A DNA stretch of 64,000 bases, from contig NZ_FNLD01000003.1 in assembly GCF_900104085.1 (NCBI RefSeq), positions 176,001-240,000 of the forward strand, in the 5' to 3' direction. This document shows, piece after piece, positions 58,458 through 64,000 of this stretch. Source of the DNA: Pseudoxanthomonas sp. CF125 (GTDB lineage: Bacteria; Pseudomonadota; Gammaproteobacteria; Xanthomonadales; Xanthomonadaceae). Numbering within the stretch: the stretch's first letter is position 1; each line of letters begins with the position of its first letter. The notes under the pieces were generated by a model that saw only the letters and a list, made by a program, of their open reading frames with translations, searched no databases and was not told the origin of the DNA. Position numbers and translations under genes: made by a program.

Positions 58458-58967
58458 TCAACGCAGGCTGTAGCCCGAGACGCGCCACACTTTGTCGTCG
58501 TCCATGTGGAACGACACCAGTTCGCGCACGGGCTGCGGCATGTTGGCGAACTTGGTGAGGTAGGCCACGTTGACGTAGTTGCCGGCAGGCACCTGTCCGC
58601 CTGCCGGATAGACGGTGCGCGTGATCGCCGCCTGTTTGCGATCGGTGACGGCGCCGAGCTTCTGCCGGTCCAGCGCAATCTGCCTGACGAACTCGTCCAC
58701 GGCCACCACATTCTTGGCTACCGGTGAAGCGCCGCGCCAGACTTCGGCGGCGTTGTTTTTGTCCACCGTTTGCACGACCCACGCCGCGGCGTTGGCCATT
58801 TCGGCGTCTTGCCGCGCGACTAAGGCTTGCTGCGCGGGCGTCAGTTGCTGCTGCGCAGCCTGCGGATTCTGGGCGGGGGCACGTGCCGGCTGCGCCGCTT
58901 GCTGCGCCGACGCCGCGCCGGCAAAAGCCAGCAGCAGCGTAGCGAGTACGAACTTCGAGGTATTCAT
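58458..58967 (-). CDS. DUF4019 domain secreted protein
   Basis: The 169-residue product has a signal peptide (FVLATLLLAFAGAASAQ), a Gln/Ala/Pro-rich linker, and the DUF4019 domain (about 60-168: AAWVVQTVDKNNAAEVWRGA, then NYVNVAYLTKFANM and ELVSFHMDDDKVWRVSGYSL). Periplasmic, function unknown. It is in line with the SnoaL-like gene. Confidence 0.85.
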   Translation of the reverse strand: MNTSKFVLATLLLAFAGAASAQQAAQPARAPAQNPQAAQQQLTPAQQALVARQDAEMANAAAWVVQTVDKNNAAEVWRGASPVAKNVVAVDEFVRQIALDRQKLGAVTDRKQAAITRTVYPAGGQVPAGNYVNVAYLTKFANMPQPVRELVSFHMDDDKVWRVSGYSLR

Positions 58968-59044
58968 GTGCTCTCTCCCTGGAGTGGTGTCTGTGGGCGG
59001 CTCTGAGCTTATGCCAACTCAGGCCGCGCCACAGTCGTGCCTGC

Positions 59045-59098
59045 TTACTCGGCCGCGCTGGCGCGGACCTGGATTTCCACCCGGCGATTGGGCAACAG
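59045..59098 (-). pseudogene. OmpA-family C-terminus remnant
   Basis: On the minus strand about 17 codons read PNRRVEIQVRASAAE-stop, the typical end of an OmpA-like peptidoglycan-binding domain. Upstream the similarity stops at once. This is a deletion scar. The rest of 58968-59268 shows no gene. Confidence 0.5.
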
Positions 59099-59268
59099 GC
59101 AAGATCGGTAAATTTCTCTATGTATCAAATTATTTCAGTGCCATTCGCCAGACCGACGAAAGAATTTGATATAGCGTCCGCGCCTGCATTCAAACATTAT
59201 TGCCGCGAGCATCACCGCTGCCGGCGGCGAGCGGCAGGGATGATTCTCTCGCCTACAAGGAGTTCCTC

Positions 59269-60024
59269 ATGCTTGCAGTAAGAGATGGCGATGCGGTACG
59301 ACCGGCAACATTCTCGGTTGAAGCGGACAAGGCATTCGAGCAACTCGTGCGCTGCCTGAATCTGGAGTTCGAGCGCCTCTGGGACACCATGTTCGACTAT
59401 GCTCAGCGGACGCTCGAAACACCGGGCTTGCAAACGCGCGATGAGATGCTGGAGAGGATCAATGCCGTTTCTTCCCGCGGTTTGCTCTATTCCCGCAATG
59501 TCATGGATATCCTGGCTACGCCGGAGCACGAACTCAAGGTGTTCGACCTCTGCGCGCTGGTGCGGGAGTGGGCGTACAAGACCAATGAGATCTTGCTTAG
59601 CATCCTGGATCTGTCCTGCCTCGTTCCACCCCACCCGGTCGACATATTCTTCGATATGAAAGCCATGCGTCTCATTCTTCTTACGCTGGCCACTTATGCT
59701 TTGCGCTCGTGCGAAACCGCCGGCTGGTCGATGATCGGCGTACGTAACGCGCCGCGCGACTACGGCGACAACCTCTCAGGCACCGACTACGTCGATCTCA
59801 TGTTCTTGTGCCGCCCCACCCATCCCGATTCTTCCATGGTCGGCAGTTTCGACAAACAGTTTGCCGCGATCAAATCGCTGGTCAAACCTTTCTCCGGCGT
59901 TGCCGAAACCTGGACACTGCCCTCGGTGGGGACCAACGTGCGCATCCGCTTTCCGGTGGCTACGGCAGGGGCTTCTTTTGGCCTCGATTCCGCTTATCCA
60001 ATCTCTTCACGCAACTCGGACTAG
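59269..60024 (+). CDS. Hypothetical protein (251 aa)
   Basis: ATG 59269 follows AAGGAG at optimal spacing; the frame is open 23 codons further upstream. The product is mixed helix and strand: EADKAFEQLVRCLNLEFERL, then LLYSRNVMDILATPEHELKV and MRLILLTLATYALRSC. The two-helix plus ATPase-like order faintly recalls histidine-kinase cores, but no H box or N/G box is visible. It stands alone between the DUF4019 gene and the dipeptidase. Confidence 0.6.
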   Translation: MLAVRDGDAVRPATFSVEADKAFEQLVRCLNLEFERLWDTMFDYAQRTLETPGLQTRDEMLERINAVSSRGLLYSRNVMDILATPEHELKVFDLCALVREWAYKTNEILLSILDLSCLVPPHPVDIFFDMKAMRLILLTLATYALRSCETAGWSMIGVRNAPRDYGDNLSGTDYVDLMFLCRPTHPDSSMVGSFDKQFAAIKSLVKPFSGVAETWTLPSVGTNVRIRFPVATAGASFGLDSAYPISSRNSD

Positions 60025-60105
60025 CAAGCGAGCTGACACGACCGCGCACGGATATGCGCACACGGCACGACTGCAGTTCCTTTGGGCTGGTTCCGATATG
60101 GGGAG

Positions 60106-61353
60106 TTAAGGTGCGCGCGCAGCGTCGGCTTTCGCCCGAACTTCGCGAAGCACGCGAAGCAGGTTTCCGCCCCAGATATTTTTGATGTCGCTTTCGGTAT
60201 AACCCGCCGCCAGCAATCGTTCGGTGATCCGGGGCAATGCGGTGACATCCTCCAGTCCGGCAACGCCACCGCCGCCGTCCCAGTCCGCGCCGACGCCCAC
60301 ATGTTCGGGCCCTGCCACTTTCAGGATGTGCAGCAGGTGCCGCATGTAATCGTCCAGGGTGGCCGGAGCGACCGGGTACTTGCGGTAGATTTCCTGCCGT
60401 TCGCGCAATCGGGCCTGGATCTGCGCCGGACTGAGCGCGCTGTATTCGCCGACCCGCTTTTCCCACTCGGCCAGTGCCGCATCGCGCGCCGCATTTTTGG
60501 GCGTCGGAATCAGATATCCGCCATAGGCATTGACGTGGATGACTCCGCCTTTGGCCGCGAGTTTGCGCAAGCGCTCATCGTCGATGTTGCGCGGGTGCAG
60601 GTACAGCGCCTTGGCGCTGGTGTGCGAAAGGACGATGGGCGCCTTCGACAGCTCCAGCAGATCGTCGAAAACCTTGTCGCTGGCATGCGAGGCATCCAGG
60701 ACGATGCCGAGCCGGTTGGCTTCTTCCACCAATGCGCGGCCACGGGGACTCAATCCGTTCCATTCCGCGCCGACGGGATCGGTCGATGAGTCGCCGAAGT
60801 CGTTGTTGCTGGTATGGGTGATTCCCAGCATCCGCAATCCCAGCGCGTAGTACGCACTCAGCAAGGTGGGGTCGCTGGCCAGCGGGTAGGCGTTTTCCAT
60901 GCTGATGAAGACCACACGCTTGCCTGACTTCTCTATCCGCACCGCATCGTCGGCAGTGAGCGCCAGTTCGAAGTCTTGAGGATGTGCCGCGACCATTTCC
61001 CTGATCGCGGCCAGCCGCACCAGGCCGTGGTCGCGTGCGGCACGATTGCCGGCGGCGTCGCGCGCGCCTTGCGCTGTGTACACCACCCAAAAACCGCCAT
61101 CCAGGCCACCTTCCTTCATGCGCGGTAAATCGACCTGGGCGAAATCGCCGTCTTGATCGTGACGATCGAGAATGCTCCAACCCGGGCGATGGAGATTGGA
61201 AGGAGTGTCCAGGTGAGTATCCAGCACCAATGCGACTTCATGCAGCGCACGCGCGGCATTGCCGACCTGTTCGTCGCTGCTCATGTTTGCGTGTTGCGCC
61301 AGGGCGGACGTCGCCAACAGCGCTAGCACTAGCATTGCGTATTTCGCCTTCAT
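60106..61353 (-). CDS. Membrane dipeptidase (peptidase M19)
   Basis: The 415-residue zinc dipeptidase has a signal peptide (YAMLVLALLATSALAQ) and the M19 metal motifs: LVLDTHLDTP (HxD), FISMENAYPL (bridging Glu), ITHTSNNDFGDSS, IVLSHTSAKAL and HVGVGADWDGGGG. It probably cleaves dipeptides, including D-residue ones, in the periplasm. Start MKAKYAM gives the signal peptide. Confidence 0.92.
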   Translation of the reverse strand: MKAKYAMLVLALLATSALAQHANMSSDEQVGNAARALHEVALVLDTHLDTPSNLHRPGWSILDRHDQDGDFAQVDLPRMKEGGLDGGFWVVYTAQGARDAAGNRAARDHGLVRLAAIREMVAAHPQDFELALTADDAVRIEKSGKRVVFISMENAYPLASDPTLLSAYYALGLRMLGITHTSNNDFGDSSTDPVGAEWNGLSPRGRALVEEANRLGIVLDASHASDKVFDDLLELSKAPIVLSHTSAKALYLHPRNIDDERLRKLAAKGGVIHVNAYGGYLIPTPKNAARDAALAEWEKRVGEYSALSPAQIQARLRERQEIYRKYPVAPATLDDYMRHLLHILKVAGPEHVGVGADWDGGGGVAGLEDVTALPRITERLLAAGYTESDIKNIWGGNLLRVLREVRAKADAARAP

Positions 61354-61420
61354 CGCTGGCTCCTGGATTTCCAGCGATCTTAGCAACCGCTTGCCCGGAT
61401 CACAGCGCCGCGGCAAAAAA

Positions 61421-61447
61421 ACGCCACCTCCTTGCGGAGATGGCGCT
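61421..61447 (-). terminator. Second rRNA-operon terminator
   Basis: A hairpin GCCAcCTCC-TTGC-GGAGaTGGC (one mismatch) is followed on the minus strand by a run of seven T. It lies past a 28-bp remnant of the 5S end. Confidence 0.75.
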
Positions 61448-61474
61448 TTGGGGTAAAGACCCTTGCGATGACCT
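61447..61474 (-). pseudogene. Decayed copy of the 5S 3' end
   Basis: TTTGGGGTAAAGACCCTTGC, then GATGACCT repeats, with two differences, the junction of terminator and 5S 3' end at 61531-61557. It shows that a 5S-end-plus-terminator unit was duplicated in tandem. Confidence 0.5.
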
Positions 61475-61504
61475 GTTGCGGGTCGCGCCTACGGCGCAAA
61501 AAGA

Positions 61505-61532
61505 AAACGCCGGATCTTTCGATCCGGCGTTT
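61505..61532 (-). terminator. rRNA-operon terminator
   Basis: The 12-bp perfect stem AAACGCCGGATC/GATCCGGCGTTT with a 4-nt loop is followed on the minus strand by a T-rich tail, 9 bp past the 5S 3' end. Confidence 0.88.
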
Positions 61533-61540
61533 GGGGTAAG

Positions 61541-61657
61541 ACCCTGGCGATGACCTACTCTTGCATGGCTTAAGCCACACTACCATCGGCGCAGCTGCGT
61601 TTCACTTCCGAGTTCGGGATGGGATCGGGTGGTTCCACAGCGCTAATTTCACCAGGG
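61541..61657 (-). rRNA. rrf: 5S ribosomal RNA
   Basis: The minus strand shows the conserved GATCCCATCCCGAACTCGGA, then AGTGAAACGC and CGCCGATGGTAGTGTGG. CCCTGG and CCAGGG at the ends form helix I. About 117 nt, standard length. Limits are accurate to a few bases. Confidence 0.95.
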
Positions 61658-61786
61658 AGACGGTTGGAGCGTCGCTCATACCTATGCAAATAGGAGTGGC
61701 GCCTGTCTCTCATAAGGTCTTGGGAAGTAGTTTGCTATTTGGTTTTCAATCGACGTGTGTCGAGACTAAAGCAACTTGAGGTTATA

Positions 61787-64000
<2,214 letters not shown>

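Overview
The window looks like a chromosomal segment of a Xanthomonadaceae (Lysobacteraceae) bacterium such as Lysobacter, Pseudoxanthomonas or Stenotrophomonas. The DNA is GC-rich. The gene neighbourhoods (opgD-opgH, rsmB-fmt-def divergent from lysM-dprA-smg-topA-tsaC) and the inverted-repeat families (REPIN-like and similar) fit that family. The genus cannot be settled from the sequence alone.

Positions 1-1467 are accessory DNA. They hold the 3' end of an SDR oxidoreductase gene, a broken XRE regulator fragment, a DUF2513 gene, two copies of a repeat with an internal palindrome, and the 3' half of a tRNA-Ile(CAU) gene. Positions 1468-17272 are one integrated element of about 15.8 kb, bounded by a 43-bp direct repeat of the 5' half of that tRNA. 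Its left arm carries a tyrosine integrase and a ribbon-helix-helix-like regulator, divergent from an AlpA-like excisionase/regulator. A long rightward operon follows, tightly packed with stop-start overlaps: small unknown genes, a replication initiator with five iteron-like repeats inside its reading frame, a P27-type small terminase, more small genes, and a full-length tail tape-measure protein. No large terminase, portal, capsid or other tail gene was recognised. This gene set looks like a phage satellite that steers packaging (TerS) and tail assembly (tape measure) of a helper phage, although a deleted prophage remains possible. The right arm holds cargo: a DUF2971 gene, a HEPN-type gene, an excalibur-domain gene, an IS3-like insertion, a DUF4145 (HEPN) gene and a PanA-type antitoxin gene overlapping a small membrane-protein gene.

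From 17273 the window is ordinary core genome. Osmoregulated periplasmic glucan synthesis (opgH, opgD), rpoD and dtd come first. An envelope polysaccharide block follows: LpxL-like acyltransferase, two PH-domain membrane proteins, GT9, CDP-glycerol-type transferase, GT2 and O-antigen-ligase family. Next come rsmB-fmt-def, a LysM protein, dprA, smg, three GYF-domain genes, topA, tsaC, two DUF4124 genes, an SDR, a small lipoprotein, sppA, a MATE exporter, DUF4286, a sigma-like membrane protein with a DUF3106 partner, priA, ndh, DUF1203, rpoH, SnoaL-like, DUF4019, an unknown gene and an M19 dipeptidase. The window ends in the 5S and 23S genes of an rRNA operon on the minus strand.

Points outside the element worth a second look are a repeat inserted in frame in priA, a pair of inverted perfect DnaA boxes upstream of priA, a perfect inverted repeat abutting the rpoH start codon, a glycosyltransferase gene without a normal start codon, and a GYF-pilin fusion.
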